A DNA stretch of 64,000 nucleotides from Granulicella sp. (GCA_025408425.1 JANXYX010000013.1:62001-126000); one strand, 5' to 3'; shown: positions 42,773 to 52,307, counted from the stretch's first letter. Program-made: numbers and translations. The notes: generated by a model not told the origin, from the sequence alone.

Positions 42773-43642
42773 ATGAAAAAGTTAGCAGGATTTTGTACGG
42801 GGTTGTGTGTGCTTTTCAGTGGTGTTGGTGCAATGGCGGCACAGGAGATGTCTGGCGGAAGCATGGCTCCTCCTAAGGTGCTGGTGATCCAGCGTGAGTT
42901 TCTGAAGCCGGGTAAGGCCGGCAGTGTGCATGAGAAGAGCGAGAGTGCTTTTGTTCAGGCGTTTTCTGCAGCTAAGTGGCCGACGCACTATTTGGGAATG
43001 AATTCGCTGTCCGGCCGTCCGCGGGCGTTGTTCTTTTTAGGGTATCCGTCGTTTGAAGCCTGGGAGAAGGACAACCAGGCCACTGAGAAGAATGCAACCT
43101 TGTCTGCAGCACTCGACCGTCTTTCAGTGGCGGATGGAGACTTGCTGACTGAGTTCGGTCAGAGCGTCCTCGTCTACGACGAGGATCACAGCCTGCGTGC
43201 TGGTAGCATCGTCCACTCGCGCTACTTTGAGATATCCCAGTACAAGATCAAGCCGGGCCACAGGAAAGAGTGGGTCGAACTGATGAAGCTGTATCGCGAT
43301 GGGTATGAGAAGGCCACAACCAATGCGAACTGGGCTGTGTACGAGAGCTACTATGGGCAAGACAATGGCGGGTACTATCTTGCCATTTCCAGGATGACGT
43401 CGCTGGCCGAAGATGACCAGAGCATGGGAGATGACAAGAAGTTTGCGGACGTCATGGGCGAAGACGGAATGAAAAGGGTCAGGGAACTGACTGCCAGCTG
43501 CATCGAGTCGCAGCAGACCAACCTGTTTCAGTTCAACCCCAAGATGAGCTATCCGGCGGATGAATGGATCAAGGCCGATCCGTTCTGGAAGCCGAAGGTG
43601 GCAATGGCGGTGAAGAAGGCCGCAGCACCAGCGACTCCTTAG
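42773..43642 (+). CDS. Exported protein of unknown function (NIPSNAP-like fold possible)
   Basis: A 289-residue secreted or periplasmic protein. It has a signal peptide (KKLAGFCTGLCVLFSGVGAMAAQ) and a good GAGGAGG site before the ATG at 42773. Two related halves of about 110 residues (VLVIQREFLKPGKAGSVHE... and RYFEISQYKIKPGHRKEWVEL...) suggest a duplicated dimeric alpha-beta-barrel (NIPSNAP/ABM-like) domain. I have no confident family. It lies between larC and larE but on the opposite strand, so a link to the cofactor is not implied. Confidence 0.72.
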   Translation: MKKLAGFCTGLCVLFSGVGAMAAQEMSGGSMAPPKVLVIQREFLKPGKAGSVHEKSESAFVQAFSAAKWPTHYLGMNSLSGRPRALFFLGYPSFEAWEKDNQATEKNATLSAALDRLSVADGDLLTEFGQSVLVYDEDHSLRAGSIVHSRYFEISQYKIKPGHRKEWVELMKLYRDGYEKATTNANWAVYESYYGQDNGGYYLAISRMTSLAEDDQSMGDDKKFADVMGEDGMKRVRELTASCIESQQTNLFQFNPKMSYPADEWIKADPFWKPKVAMAVKKAAAPATP

Positions 43643-43738
43643 GCTTATTGGGAAGATTGAATGCAGGTCTCTCCCCGCCTTGTCGCTTTGCGATGGGGTG
43701 GGGATTTGTTTTGCGTGTCGTTTGCGGTGGAGTAAGGA

Positions 43739-44572
43739 TCAGCGGGTGGCGGGCTGGATGGCGGAGGCGGGGAGCACGTCATTCATAGAGCCGGACCGAT
43801 AGCCCTGGGTGTCGAGGGTGATGTAAAGGAAGCCGAGAGGCTTGAGTGCGGCGGTGATTCGGTCGAGGGTTTCGAGCGAGAGGGCGCGTGGCAGGTCGGT
43901 GCGTGCGATTTCGATGCGAGCGAGGTCGCCGTGGTGGCGGACGCGGACCTGGAGGAAGCCCAGTGCGTGGAGGGCTTCTTCGGCTTGTTCTACCTGGCTT
44001 AGGTTTTCGCGGGTGACATCGCGGCCGTATTCGATGCGGGAGGAGAGGCAGGCTGAGGCTGGCTTGTCTGCAAGGGAGAGTCCGGCTTCGCGGGCGAGGG
44101 TGCGGATCTCGGATTTGGTGAGCTGCGCGGTGACGAGAGGGGCGACGGCGTGGTGCTGGGTGGCGGCCTGCTGGCCGGGGCGGAAGTCGCCGCGGTCGTC
44201 GAGGTTCATGCCGTAGGCGATGTGATGGAAGTTTCGGGCGATGCGGGTCTGCTCCATCTGGGTGAAGAGCTCGTCTTTGCAGTAGAAGCAGCGATGGCTG
44301 TCGTTGCGCTGGTAGTCGGGGTTCTCTAGCTCGTCGGTGTGGAGGATGTGGGTGGGGATGTTGTGCTGTGTGGTGAAGGCGAGGGCTGCGGCGAGCTCGG
44401 CGCGGGGGAGGGAGGGGGAGTCGGCGATGACAGCGAGCATGTTATCGCCGAGTACCTGGTAGGCGGCGTAGGCGAGGTAGGCCGAGTCGGTGCCGCCGGA
44501 GTAGGCGACGAGGACGGAGCCCAGGTCGCGGAGGGTGGTGGAGAGGAGTTCGGATTTTGCGGCGAGAGACAT
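43739..44572 (-). CDS. larE: ATP-dependent sacrificial sulfur transferase LarE
   Basis: LarE, 277 residues from the ATG at 44572. It adenylates the pyridine dicarboxylate mononucleotide and donates sulfur to form the thiocarboxylate of NPN. The PP-loop is VLVAYSGGTDSAYLAYAAY near the N-terminus; HRCFYCKDELF and the ASACLSSRIEYGRDV segment contain the conserved cysteines, including the family's sacrificial or cluster-binding Cys. The frame extends 42 codons upstream with a Pro/His-rich non-family sequence, so the later start is preferred. Together with larB and larC it gives a full cofactor set in the window. Confidence 0.94.
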   Translation of the reverse strand: MSLAAKSELLSTTLRDLGSVLVAYSGGTDSAYLAYAAYQVLGDNMLAVIADSPSLPRAELAAALAFTTQHNIPTHILHTDELENPDYQRNDSHRCFYCKDELFTQMEQTRIARNFHHIAYGMNLDDRGDFRPGQQAATQHHAVAPLVTAQLTKSEIRTLAREAGLSLADKPASACLSSRIEYGRDVTRENLSQVEQAEEALHALGFLQVRVRHHGDLARIEIARTDLPRALSLETLDRITAALKPLGFLYITLDTQGYRSGSMNDVLPASAIQPATR

Positions 44573-44674
44573 GCTGCAACGATTGTAGGACAGGAGGATG
44601 GGGTTGGTCAGATTTGTGAGATGATGCGGCGAGTGGCGACGATGGCAGGCAGGCGAAGGAAGATTGAGTAAATT

Positions 44675-45163
44675 ATGCAGGTCTGGCTGATCCTTCAATT
44701 ACTGGTTTTGCTGGCGCTGGCCAATGGGACGCCAGTTGCGGTCAATAAGCTGCTGGGGCAGCGGTGGGCGTATCCGATTGATGGCGGCGTGACGTTTTTT
44801 GACGGGCGGCCTTTGTTTGGGGCGTCGAAGACTGTGCGGGGGCTTGTGCTTTCGGTGCTGGTGACGTCGGCTGGGGCGCTGCTGATGGGGTTGGGGTGGA
44901 AGACTGGAGCTGCGATAGGTGCCGTGTCGATGGCGGGGGATATTTGCTCCAGCTTTTTGAAGCGTAGGATGAGGCTGGTTGCGAGCAGCAGGGCGACGGG
45001 GCTGGATCAGATACCTGAGTCTCTACTTCCGCTGCTGGCGTGCCGCCAGGCGCTATCTTTGACGGTGCTGGATATTGCGGTGGTGGTAGGGGTGTTTTTT
45101 GTGGGAGAGGTGCTGCTGTCGATTTTGTTTTACAGGCTTCACCTGCGAGAGCGGCCTTATTAG
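44675..45163 (+). CDS. CDP-archaeol synthase-like (CarS/PF01864) membrane protein
   Basis: A 162-residue integral membrane protein with about four hydrophobic helices. It has the CarS signature: DGRPLFGASKTVRG (residues about 43-56), GDICSSFLKRRMRL, and LDQIPESLLPLL, which carry the acidic and basic residues of the cytidylyltransferase site. The archaeal enzyme activates unsaturated archaetidic acid with CTP; bacterial members are of unknown substrate, perhaps phosphatidate-like lipids or polyprenyl phosphates. It is divergent from larE, about 100 bp apart, and convergent with the phosphoesterase gene with only 1 bp between stops. Confidence 0.86.
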   Translation: MQVWLILQLLVLLALANGTPVAVNKLLGQRWAYPIDGGVTFFDGRPLFGASKTVRGLVLSVLVTSAGALLMGLGWKTGAAIGAVSMAGDICSSFLKRRMRLVASSRATGLDQIPESLLPLLACRQALSLTVLDIAVVVGVFFVGEVLLSILFYRLHLRERPY

Positions 45164-45164
45164 A

Positions 45165-46106
45165 TTAGGCAGATGCGCAGTGCAGGTGGTGGAGGGTGAT
45201 TTCGGGCAGGCAGTTGAAGCGTACGGGGACGATGGACGAGCCGACGCCGACTGAGGTGTAGCCGGCCATTTTGCCGTATTTCCAGGGGCCGGCTCCCATG
45301 TGCCGGGGGAGGACGGAGTCGAGCGTGATGGGGATGGAGCCGGGCAGGCAGATCTGGCCGCCGTGGGTGTGGCCGCTGAGCATCACCTGAAAGCCTGCGT
45401 GGGCCGCTTGCCGGTAGATCTCCGGGGTGTGCGACAGGAGGATGGAGATTTCGTCATGCGGGATGCCGGAGGCTGCTTTCTGGATATTGTCGGCGCGGTA
45501 GTAATGGGCATCGTCAATACCAACCAGATGAATCTGTTGATTGCCGCGAACGATTGTTTCGGACTCATTGAGCAGCATCCGGATATCCATGGCCTCGATC
45601 TCAGGGAGCATTTGAATGGTGTCGTGATTGCCGAGCACTCCATAGACGGGGCGATGGAGATGGCTCCGCACCAGAGCGAGGCCACGCAGAGCAGCTTCGA
45701 AGGGGCCGAAGGTTTGGCCGCGGAAGTCTCCGGTGAGGACGCAGATATCGTATTGCAGACCCTGAAGAATCTCCGTCAGGCGTTGCATCGGCCCGGGATT
45801 CAGGTCGACATGCATATCGCTGATGTGAAGGATGGTGAAATTGTCGAATGAGGCAGGCAGGCCGGGAATTTCGATATTGTTGTGCCGTACCTGGATCTTT
45901 TTTGTGTTCTTGTGGCCTATGCGATAGAGACCTGTGACCTTGAGGGCGAATCGAAGGCCGGCGTGTGCTGAGTACCAGTTCTCTGGATGAAAGAAGTTGA
46001 TGCCGTGACCGAAGATGGCCTCGTGATCTTTCTCGATCCCGAGGCGCTGCTGGGCATGCACTCGACCAAGCCGCTGCTCCAACCGTTCCACTCGATCCAG
46101 CTGCAT
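45165..46106 (-). CDS. Calcineurin-like metallophosphoesterase
   Basis: A 313-residue calcineurin-type phosphoesterase. Metal ligands are in FTILHISDMHVD, CVLTGDFRG, GVLGNHDT and LSGHTHGGQICLPG (His-x-His), in the canonical order D-x-H, GD, GNHD, GHTH. It resembles UDP-2,3-diacylglucosamine-type or YkuE-like enzymes, some of which act on phospholipid head groups; no clear transmembrane helix is present, although VTGLYRIGHKN is moderately hydrophobic. It sits convergent to the CarS-like gene, which also suggests lipid-related metabolism, but this is weak. Confidence 0.9.
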   Translation of the reverse strand: MQLDRVERLEQRLGRVHAQQRLGIEKDHEAIFGHGINFFHPENWYSAHAGLRFALKVTGLYRIGHKNTKKIQVRHNNIEIPGLPASFDNFTILHISDMHVDLNPGPMQRLTEILQGLQYDICVLTGDFRGQTFGPFEAALRGLALVRSHLHRPVYGVLGNHDTIQMLPEIEAMDIRMLLNESETIVRGNQQIHLVGIDDAHYYRADNIQKAASGIPHDEISILLSHTPEIYRQAAHAGFQVMLSGHTHGGQICLPGSIPITLDSVLPRHMGAGPWKYGKMAGYTSVGVGSSIVPVRFNCLPEITLHHLHCASA

Positions 46107-46273
46107 GGCGGGTCTTGACCTCTGTAGCCGATGATATGACCACTCTGCAGGATACGTTCTGCTATTTTCTCATCAGAGGCCAGCGCGGGATTCACCTGGG
46201 GCGCAAGGTGCGAGGAGATATTTGCTTCGTGTCCTTGGGGGTGAGATCTGAGGAATAGTGTGGGGAGGATGAG

Positions 46274-48151
46274 ATGGGGCGGAGGAAGATGATCTTTAAC
46301 GGAATTGTGCAAGAGAAGCAGACGCGTTTGCCGTATCGCCGGGGACGTTCGATTGGTGGGCTCAAGCTGAGTGTGATTGTCCTGATGGCTGTTGCGGGTG
46401 GTATGGGCATGACAGCAGTGGCGCAGATGGCTGGGCACGACATGGGCATGCAGATGAAGGAGATTCCCGCTCCGGATAAGCTGCCATTGCCAGTGAAGAT
46501 GGTGGGGATCGGGAATAGTCATCTTGCGATTACCGGGACGGCCGAGGCGCAGATGTGGTTCGATCAGGGGCTGAACCTGTTGCACGATTTTTGGGACTAT
46601 GAGTCTGAGCGGGCGTTTGAGCAGGCTGTGCGGGTGGATCCGCAGTGTGCGATGTGCTACTGGGGGTTGCATGAGGCGCTTGGGTTCCGGAACAGCCAGA
46701 GTAAGGCCTATGCGGAGCAGGCACTGGCGAGTGCGGTGAAGCTGAAGGCGCATGCTGGGGCGGCGGAGCAGTTGTATATCGAAGCGACCGTTGCAGAAGA
46801 CGAGGCAGTGAAGGCCGCCGGGCCAAGGGGCGAACCAGACAGCGAAAAGGCGACGGCGATATGGCGGCGGTTAGTGAAGGAACATCCGGAGGACTTGCAG
46901 GCGCAGATTTTTCTGTCCAATAGTTTGAGTGATGGCTATGAGACGTCCGGGGAGCCGAAGCAAGGCACGAAGGATTCGATTGCTGTCTTGCAGGGGATTT
47001 TGAAGGTGGCGCCGAACGATTCTGCTGCGAATCACTACTGGATTCATGCGTTGGAGCCGGGCAAGCAGCCGGAGCAGGCTCTGGACAGTGCGAAAAAACT
47101 GGCGAGCCTGGCACCGGCTTCGGGGCATATGGTGCATATGCCGGGGCATATCTTCTATCGGGTGGGTGACTATGCACAGGCGGAGCACTGGTTTGCAGCG
47201 TCGACGGCGGTGGATGAGAAGTACATGCGCGATCAGAACGTGGACGTGGACAACGACTGGAACTATGTCCATAACCTGATGTACGGAATTGCGAATCTGA
47301 TGGAAGAGGGCAAGTTGCGCGAGGCGACAGAGCTCTCGGGCAAGTTGACGGGAGCGCGTGGTCAATTGGCGGAGACGCTGTATACAGCTTCGCCACGCGA
47401 TGGGATGGAGCGGATCAGTCAGTTGCTTCCGATTGCTTTAAGGAAGGGCGATTGGGTGGGTGTACTGACGATGCTGGAGGGAAGTAAACCCGAGGCGAAG
47501 CTGGAGAATCTGGCGTTTCTCGCGGGACAGTTGAAGGAGTTTGCGCTTGGGATGCAAGCAGTGGAAAAGGGGGATTTGGCGGGGGCGAAGGCGCTGTCTG
47601 TGGAGCTGGATGCCGGGTTGTGGCAGGAGTCGCAGAAGGTGAAGGATGCTCCGAAGAAGAAGGAGGAACCGGGGATTCCTGCGATGGCACCGGTGATGCC
47701 AGATGCGAAGCCAGGGCCGCTGCTATCGAACCTTTCGATTATGTCACTGGAACTTCGCGCATCGATTCTTGCGGCGCAGAAGAGGTTGGATGAGTCAAAG
47801 GCTTTGTTTGCGCAGGCGGCGCATGAGGAGAAGGAGTTGGGTTATCGCGAGCCTCCTTCGTATATTCGTCCGGTTGGAGAAGCAGAGGGAGCGGCGCTGA
47901 TGAGGGCTGGAGACTTTGCCGGAGCCCATGCGGCTTTTGCCAAGGCTCTGGAGGAGCGGCCAAGGTCGGGGTTTGGGTTGTATGGGGTTGCTCGGGCGAG
48001 CGAAGAGGCGGGCGATGTGGCTGCGGCGCGGAAGGAGTATTCGACGTTTCGAGAGGCCTGGAAGGATGCGGATGCAGGGCTGCCGGAGGTGGTGCATGCG
48101 CAGGCCTATTCGACTGCACATATGGGGGTGGCGAGCGGAGGCGGACGATAG
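46274..48151 (+). CDS. Large exported TPR-repeat protein
   Basis: A 625-residue protein with an N-terminal membrane/signal segment (LKLSVIVLMAVAGGMGMTAVA, residues about 30-50) preceded by a basic stretch. Several tetratricopeptide-type helical repeats follow (FDQGLNLLHDFWDYESERAFEQAVRVDPQCAMCYWGL, about 93-130; more at 210-250 and 540-610). The Met-rich linker GHDMGMQMKEIP follows the signal. It resembles periplasmic TPR scaffolds common in Acidobacteria; partners are unknown. ATG with GGGAGG six bases upstream gives a good start. It is probably monocistronic. Confidence 0.85.
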   Translation: MGRRKMIFNGIVQEKQTRLPYRRGRSIGGLKLSVIVLMAVAGGMGMTAVAQMAGHDMGMQMKEIPAPDKLPLPVKMVGIGNSHLAITGTAEAQMWFDQGLNLLHDFWDYESERAFEQAVRVDPQCAMCYWGLHEALGFRNSQSKAYAEQALASAVKLKAHAGAAEQLYIEATVAEDEAVKAAGPRGEPDSEKATAIWRRLVKEHPEDLQAQIFLSNSLSDGYETSGEPKQGTKDSIAVLQGILKVAPNDSAANHYWIHALEPGKQPEQALDSAKKLASLAPASGHMVHMPGHIFYRVGDYAQAEHWFAASTAVDEKYMRDQNVDVDNDWNYVHNLMYGIANLMEEGKLREATELSGKLTGARGQLAETLYTASPRDGMERISQLLPIALRKGDWVGVLTMLEGSKPEAKLENLAFLAGQLKEFALGMQAVEKGDLAGAKALSVELDAGLWQESQKVKDAPKKKEEPGIPAMAPVMPDAKPGPLLSNLSIMSLELRASILAAQKRLDESKALFAQAAHEEKELGYREPPSYIRPVGEAEGAALMRAGDFAGAHAAFAKALEERPRSGFGLYGVARASEEAGDVAAARKEYSTFREAWKDADAGLPEVVHAQAYSTAHMGVASGGGR

Positions 48152-48171
48152 GCTTTCTGGATGCGGACTGA

Positions 48172-49188
48172 CTAAGGAACTATTTTGAGTTTTTGCCAGA
48201 TTTCTGGGTCTACGGGGACTCCTAGTCGGAGGTTTTCTTCGCGGAGGTGGAGGGTTTGTTCGCCGGGGTAGCGGATTGGTTTGGCTGGATCGACTGGGGT
48301 GGCGTGGCGGAGGGATTCGATGACACCGTCGGCGATATGGTTGAGTTCGGCAGCGGGCGCGAGGGAGGATGGGTCGATAGCGATGAAGAGCTGGGACTGG
48401 CCGGCTTCGCGAAGGGGATCGAGCGGAAGTTGATGGGTGGCTAGGCCTCCGGAGAGCATGGAGGCGAGCAGATCGAGGACGATGGTGAGTCCGGAGCCCT
48501 TCCAGTAGCCGATGGGGAGGGAGCGCTGTGAGGCTTCGATTGCTGCGGCGTCGCGGGTTAGATTTCCTTCGGAGTCGAAGCCACCGTCTACTGGCAGGGG
48601 CTGGCCGCGTTTTGCGTAGCCGGCGAGTGCTCCGTAGGAGAACTGGGAGCTGGCCATGTCGAGGACGACGTGACCGGCGGCGCGTGGGACGGCGATGATA
48701 AAGGGATTGTTGCCGATGGAGGGGGTGGTGGCTCCCCAGGCGGGAACGTTGGCGAGGGTGTTGGACCAGCACATGGCGAAGAGGCCGGACCCTGCGGCGA
48801 GCCAGCCGTAGGTGCCGCCCCGCATCCAGTGATTGGTGTTGGCGAGGGCGACGGCGCCGATGCCGTTTTGCTGAGCGAGGGTGATGGCGCGTTGCATGGC
48901 GGCGTAGGCGTTGAGGTTGCCGGGGCCGCGGTGGCCGTCCCAGCGTTCGATTGCGCCGATGCCGACGGAGCGCGTGGGTTTGGCGTTGACGTCGATACTA
49001 CCGTTGCGGACCATGGCGGCGAAGCGTGGGAAGCGATTGAGCCCGTGGGTGTAGACGCCGTCGCGGGTGGTCTCGGCGAAGAGGCGGGCGCAGAGTTCTG
49101 CTCGGGCTTCTTTATCGTCTTTGAGGCCGAGTTGGAGCATGGCGCGATGGAGGGCTTTGTAGAGATCGTCGTACGGGACTCTGAGCAT
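48172..49188 (-). CDS. Ldh2/YiaK-family NAD(P)-dependent dehydrogenase
   Basis: A 338-residue malate/L-lactate/2,3-diketogulonate dehydrogenase of the Ldh2 family. Diagnostic features are VALANTNHWMRGGTYGWLAAGSGLFAM (residues about 108-135), IIAVPRAAGHVVLDMASSQFSYG (about 165-188) and KGSGLTIVLDLLASMLSGG. Relatives include 2,3-diketo-L-gulonate reductase (DlgD), malate dehydrogenase and ureidoglycolate dehydrogenase. The substrate is a 2-hydroxy acid or its keto form, which interests me because the window also has 2-hydroxy acid epimerisation, but no direct operon link is seen. Confidence 0.92.
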   Translation of the reverse strand: MLRVPYDDLYKALHRAMLQLGLKDDKEARAELCARLFAETTRDGVYTHGLNRFPRFAAMVRNGSIDVNAKPTRSVGIGAIERWDGHRGPGNLNAYAAMQRAITLAQQNGIGAVALANTNHWMRGGTYGWLAAGSGLFAMCWSNTLANVPAWGATTPSIGNNPFIIAVPRAAGHVVLDMASSQFSYGALAGYAKRGQPLPVDGGFDSEGNLTRDAAAIEASQRSLPIGYWKGSGLTIVLDLLASMLSGGLATHQLPLDPLREAGQSQLFIAIDPSSLAPAAELNHIADGVIESLRHATPVDPAKPIRYPGEQTLHLREENLRLGVPVDPEIWQKLKIVP

Positions 49189-49367
49189 AGGTTTCCATGG
49201 TATCGCGAGGGAGATTCGAACTGAGCATGAATGAGGTGCCAGGGAAGAGAAACAGAAGCGCCGTCAATAGCCTCATAACGAGTGAAAGCTTAATTTTGTC
49301 CGTTATTTACAATGAGGCAGGATTGCCGGCTTCACCCTTTTTGGGAGCTGCCCGATAAGGAGCGATA

Positions 49368-50864
49368 TTGAAATCTCTGACAATGTCATCTGTTGGTGCA
49401 GTACTAATTGCGTCACTTACCTGCTCTGTTGTGGCTCAGACGGCGCCTGCTCTGCTCGCCAGTAAGTATCGGGTGGACGCGGGCCGGTTGATTCAGGCAG
49501 CTCTGGCGGATACGGATGGATACGGCGATCTGACTTATCTTTGCGATCACATCGGCAAGCGAGTCAGCGGTAGTCCTCAGTTAAATACCGCGGTGGAGTG
49601 GAGCGCAGATCTGATGCGCCAGGCTGGTCTGCAAAATGTCATGATTCAGCCTGTGATGGTGCCGCATTGGGTGCGTGGGCATGAAGAAGGGGCGATTCTT
49701 GCGCCGATCAGCAAGCCTCTCCACCTACTGGGCCTGGGGATGAGCGTGGGTACGCCGAAGGAAGGTATTACGGCTGAGGTTGTCTTCGCTCCGGACTTTG
49801 CGACGCTGGATGCCATGCCGGACGAGAAGATCAAAGGCAAGATTGTGGTGTTCAACCCGGGCTGGAAGGGTTACGGCGTAGGTTCGTTGTACCGCGTTGC
49901 TGGCCCGTCGCATGCTGCGGCGAAAGGGGCGGTGGCGGTGCTGGTGCGTTCGGCCACGGGGCTGGTGCTGCAGACACCGCACACCGGTACGTTGCGCTAT
50001 GACGAGAAGCAGCCAAAGATTCCTGCGGCTGCCATTTCAGTGGAAGATGCGCTGTTGATCGAGCGTCTGGCGAAAGAAGGTCCGGTAAAGGTTCACCTGC
50101 AAATGGATGCGCATCTTGAGCCGGAGGTGCAGGCTGGGAATGTGATGGGGGAGATTGTCGGTAGCGAGCATCCGGAAGAGGTGGTGGTGCTGGGCGGGCA
50201 TATCGACTCGTGGGATGTGGGTCAGGGTGCGCAGGATGATGGGTCGGGCATCATGGCCACGTTTGAGGCAGTGTCGTTGATCCATAAACTGGGGCTCAAG
50301 CCGAAGCGGACGATTCGTCTGGTCTTCTGGGTGAATGAAGAGAATGGTGGCGCGGGTGGGCGTGCTTATAAGGAGTTGATTGGGAGCAAAGTTGAAAAGC
50401 ATGTGGCGGCCATTGAGATGGACGAGGGTGCGGAGAAGCCGCTGGGGATCGGCTACGGTGGGTTTGGGACTCAGCGTAGAACCAATGCGCCGGGACCGGG
50501 GAATGCCGCGACTGCGGTGGCTCCAGCAGTCTTCGATGAGAGCACGCTGACGGCGCAGGAGCAGGAGTCGTTTGCGACTTTACGTGATCTTACGAGGTTG
50601 CTTGAGCCAGTCGGAGCCAATAGTGTTGCCCCCGGGGGCGGCGGCTCGGACATTGGGCCGATTGTGGCTGAAGGTGTGCCGAGCCTAAGCCCGCGTACCG
50701 AGGCACTGCACTATTTCGATTGGCACCACACTGAGGCGGATACGCTGGACAAGGTCGATCTGGAAGATTTCCGCAAGAACATCGCGGTACTTTCTGTGAC
50801 GACCTACGTTCTTGCGGATATGGATGGAAGGCTGGCAGGGAGCAAATCGACGGTGCATGAGTAG
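49368..50864 (+). CDS. Secreted M28-family metallopeptidase (glutamate carboxypeptidase-like)
   Basis: A 498-residue exported zinc peptidase of the M28/PGCP (carboxypeptidase Q) type. The start is TTG at 49368, five bases after AAGGAG. A signal sequence (AVLIASLTCSVVAQ) is followed by a propeptide-like and PA-like region and the metal core: GGHIDSWDVGQGAQDDGSG (His and bridging Asp), NEENGG (catalytic Glu), IEMDEG (Asp) and FDWHHTEADT (His). It presumably degrades small peptides in the periplasm. It is divergent from the Ldh2 gene and convergent with the M56 gene. Confidence 0.93.
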   Translation: MKSLTMSSVGAVLIASLTCSVVAQTAPALLASKYRVDAGRLIQAALADTDGYGDLTYLCDHIGKRVSGSPQLNTAVEWSADLMRQAGLQNVMIQPVMVPHWVRGHEEGAILAPISKPLHLLGLGMSVGTPKEGITAEVVFAPDFATLDAMPDEKIKGKIVVFNPGWKGYGVGSLYRVAGPSHAAAKGAVAVLVRSATGLVLQTPHTGTLRYDEKQPKIPAAAISVEDALLIERLAKEGPVKVHLQMDAHLEPEVQAGNVMGEIVGSEHPEEVVVLGGHIDSWDVGQGAQDDGSGIMATFEAVSLIHKLGLKPKRTIRLVFWVNEENGGAGGRAYKELIGSKVEKHVAAIEMDEGAEKPLGIGYGGFGTQRRTNAPGPGNAATAVAPAVFDESTLTAQEQESFATLRDLTRLLEPVGANSVAPGGGGSDIGPIVAEGVPSLSPRTEALHYFDWHHTEADTLDKVDLEDFRKNIAVLSVTTYVLADMDGRLAGSKSTVHE

Positions 50865-50930
50865 CGCTTGCCACCCGTAGTTGGATGTCTTATGAGGTGA
50901 GGACGAGGTAGAGTTGCGCGAGACGGATCG

Positions 50931-52307
50931 CTAATTGCGCTCGTGCTCGTGACCTCCTCCTCCCATCCGGCCTAGCTGCGTTGCTGTATCGATGATGACG
51001 GTTGTTGCCGAGGGTACTGACGGATGTGGGTTAGCGCTTGATCCGCCCTGCTTCCATGTGGCGTCGCCGGTTTGCGATTCATCGCTGGCGACCGGGTTCG
51101 ACATGGGTTCGTCTGCATTCTGGATCTGGTAATGCGGCAGGTTGGAGGCTGAGTGCGAGATGATTGCCGCGGGCACGGTATCTGGTGCGGAGAGCGATGG
51201 CGCGTTGGATCGAACCGTCGAGCGTAGTGACGCGTGGTGAGGGATGGAGCCTGCCGTGGTTGGCGTGAAGGTGTTGACTATGGCTGCCTGTTGCAGCGGA
51301 GCGAGGCGAAACGCTATCCAGAGTGCTGGAGTGGCAGCGAGGAAGAGAAACAAGATACCTACGCTCACTACCGCGCGGCCTTTACGGGACCAGGCCGAGT
51401 AGATGTCCTCTCCGGTGAGAATCCAGCGGACTCGGGCGTTGAGAACGGCGGCTGCCGAGGAGAAGCCAATGCCGATGTAGTCGGGTTGTTCGGCGACAGC
51501 AGTCTTCCATCCGAAGCGGACCAGGGTTTCAGCATATAGATCGCGCTTCTCGGGGCAGCTTCGGACAACGGCCATATCGCAAGCTACTTCTCGCTCGAAG
51601 CGTGCCGCTGCGAAGGCCTGATGAACGAGGGGATGGAAGAAGAGCAGAAAACGGGACGTCCGGCAGACGGTCTCCCAGAGGCTATCCATTCGCTTGACGT
51701 GCTTTAACTCATGGCGCAGGATGTTGCGGAGTTCAGTTGGGTCCTGGTCCTGGCAGTCCGCTGGAAGGTAGACGGCTGCCTGCACAGAGCCCAGTGTGGC
51801 CGGGGAGGTTAGGCCGGGGAGTACCCAGAGATCGCAGGGCGCGATGTGCATATCGTACGCAACAGCCTGGAAGACCTGCGCGACTGGAGGTGGTGGAGCG
51901 AGGCGAAGGTTCAAGGCACGGTGCAGTTGAAGTCGTCGCCAGAGGCCGAGACAGGCCGTGACTGCCAGGACGAGACCGTAGAGGATGATGAGTGTTGTGG
52001 TAAGCCGTACGACGTTGAAGGCAAGTTGCGAGGGGACTACATAGGTAAGTCGTGCCGAAGAGGCTGCGGTAGAACTGGCTGCGGAGCGCGATATATTCGC
52101 GGGGAAGAAGTGACTGGCGAGGCTGTAAATCCAGAAGGTTCCGGTTCCAACAAGATAGAGAAACCAGATGGTAAAGCGTCGGCTTGCGGAGGTGGCGCAC
52201 CGTGCGAGCAGCCAGCAGCAGGCGTAGGCGGCTATGGTTTTGAGCAAGAAGGCGCAGAGTGCAGACAGGATGGAGATTGCGGTATCGGGCGTGATGGAGG
52301 GATTCAC
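50931..52307 (-). CDS. M56-family (BlaR1-like) membrane peptidase
   Basis: A 458-residue membrane protein with about four N-terminal helices, then the zinc-protease motif NILRHELKHVKRMD (HExxH-like: H-E-L-K-H) and another helix (AVVSVGILFLFLAATPALWIAF, residues about 310-331). The C-terminal 130 residues are low-complexity and periplasmic, and lack the penicillin-binding sensor domain of classical BlaR1. It overlaps the upstream blaI-type gene by four bases, the usual coupling. It presumably cleaves the partner repressor after an unknown signal. The regulated targets are not evident; the flanking M28 gene and FAD/YceI genes are candidates. Confidence 0.92.
   Translation of the reverse strand: MNPSITPDTAISILSALCAFLLKTIAAYACCWLLARCATSASRRFTIWFLYLVGTGTFWIYSLASHFFPANISRSAASSTAASSARLTYVVPSQLAFNVVRLTTTLIILYGLVLAVTACLGLWRRLQLHRALNLRLAPPPPVAQVFQAVAYDMHIAPCDLWVLPGLTSPATLGSVQAAVYLPADCQDQDPTELRNILRHELKHVKRMDSLWETVCRTSRFLLFFHPLVHQAFAAARFEREVACDMAVVRSCPEKRDLYAETLVRFGWKTAVAEQPDYIGIGFSSAAAVLNARVRWILTGEDIYSAWSRKGRAVVSVGILFLFLAATPALWIAFRLAPLQQAAIVNTFTPTTAGSIPHHASLRSTVRSNAPSLSAPDTVPAAIISHSASNLPHYQIQNADEPMSNPVASDESQTGDATWKQGGSSANPHPSVPSATTVIIDTATQLGRMGGGGHEHERN

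Noticed and set aside
47795-48772. A 325-residue minus-strand frame over the TPR and Ldh2 genes
   Set aside because: It is Arg/Pro-rich and covers the ends of two genes with recognised domains.
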